Part shown: piece after piece, positions 6,435-6,677 of the stretch
How positions within the stretch are numbered: position 1 is the first letter of the stretch
How the letters are laid out: each line of letters begins with the position of its first letter
Assembly: GCA_026985685.1 (NCBI GenBank)
Contig: JALSQA010000459.1
Coordinates: 1 to 6,677, forward strand
Length of the DNA stretch: 6,677 nucleotides
Origin: Campylobacterales bacterium
Lineage (GTDB): Bacteria > Campylobacterota > Campylobacteria > Campylobacterales > QNZT01
Direction of reading: 5' to 3'
The notes under the pieces: generated by a model
The model's input: the letters and a program-made list of their open reading frames with translations, nothing else
What the model was told of the DNA's origin: nothing
Databases searched by the model: none
Made by a program: the position numbers and the translations under genes

Positions 6435-6677
6435 TCAACAAGTATATTGATAGTAATCAAAAAGTACTTTTTTGATCTCTTCTTTTTCACTTTCAGACCA
6501 GCGATTTTCTTTTAAAAATCCTGATAAATATAGAAGTATTACATTTTTAATCTCTTGATGTTCAGAAAGTAATTTTGCATAGCAGGTATGATGTGTCCAA
6601 TATCAGTACAATCAAAAAGATGACAAAGTTTTTGCATACAAACTTCATCTTTTTTAAGCATCATTACAAAGTTATCA
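6435..6677 (-). pseudogene. 3' part of an unidentified gene with a broken reading frame
   Basis: On the minus strand two protein-like stretches lie in different frames. From the window edge, one reads DNFVMMLKKDEVCMQKLCHL and on through FDCTDIGH (6676 down to about 6593), and runs to a stop at 6539-6541. The second, open from 6602 down to a stop at 6435-6437, reads CYAKLLSEHQEIKNVILLYL and continues with SGFLKENRWSESEKEEIKKV. Joining them near 6585-6593 gives one continuous helical, soluble-looking protein (DIGH then TCYAKLL). Removing five bases at the ATCAT repeat there would restore the frame. The 5' end lies beyond the window; the ATG pair in the first stretch has no Shine-Dalgarno. It is convergent with the lipoprotein gene, ten bases apart. 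A sequencing or assembly error is an equally good explanation. The family is not recognised. Confidence 0.5.
6456..6476 (+). terminator. Weak hairpin, possible terminator of the lipoprotein gene
   Basis: ATCAAAAAG and CTTTTTTGAT pair with one bulged T around a very short loop, and the sequence after it (6477-6487) is pyrimidine-rich. The stem is almost all A-T and lies inside the 3' end of the opposing minus-strand reading frame. It may be only a coincidence of the codons there. Confidence 0.25.

Noticed and set aside
1..6677. CRISPR array, tRNA, insertion sequence or phage genes
   Set aside because: No regularly spaced repeats, no tRNA-like cloverleaf, and no transposase or integrase motif were found on either strand.

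Overview
The AT-rich composition, the codon use and above all the gene order htrA / OmpR-type response regulator / sensor kinase point to a member of the Campylobacterota, probably a free-living Sulfurimonas- or Sulfurovum-like relative rather than Campylobacter itself. This assignment is inferred from gene content. No rRNA or other taxonomic marker is present.

Layout. Bases 1-109 form a T-rich leader with an extended -10 promoter. Bases 110-637 encode a small membrane-anchored protein with a cysteine-free, thioredoxin-like domain. Bases 638-739 form a short intergenic region with a -10 element followed by a long hairpin that covers the Shine-Dalgarno of the next gene. Bases 740-4008 are a tight three-gene cluster: a DegP/DegQ-type periplasmic protease (htrA), an OmpR/PhoB-type regulator and an ArsS/CprS-like histidine kinase, with a 9-nt gap and then a 4-nt overlap. 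Bases 4037-5345 carry an NfeD-like membrane protein and an SPFH/stomatin (QmcA-like) protein. These two appear to have their own promoter, lying on the kinase stop codon, and they end at a strong hairpin terminator. Bases 5346-5617 are a very AT-rich spacer. Bases 5618-6424 encode a cysteine-rich lipoprotein with a PKD-like domain. From 6435 to the right edge, the minus strand holds the 3' part of an unidentified gene whose reading frame is broken.

How the parts fit. HtrA degrades or refolds damaged envelope proteins. The adjacent two-component system corresponds in position and domain content to CprRS of Campylobacter jejuni, which is linked to htrA and envelope homeostasis. The NfeD/SPFH pair acts in the membrane, where SPFH proteins form large assemblies. 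The core therefore reads as an envelope stress and maintenance locus. The most interesting new signal is the hairpin at 691-731, whose position suggests temperature- or structure-dependent control of htrA translation. I do not see an obviously new defence or mobile system.
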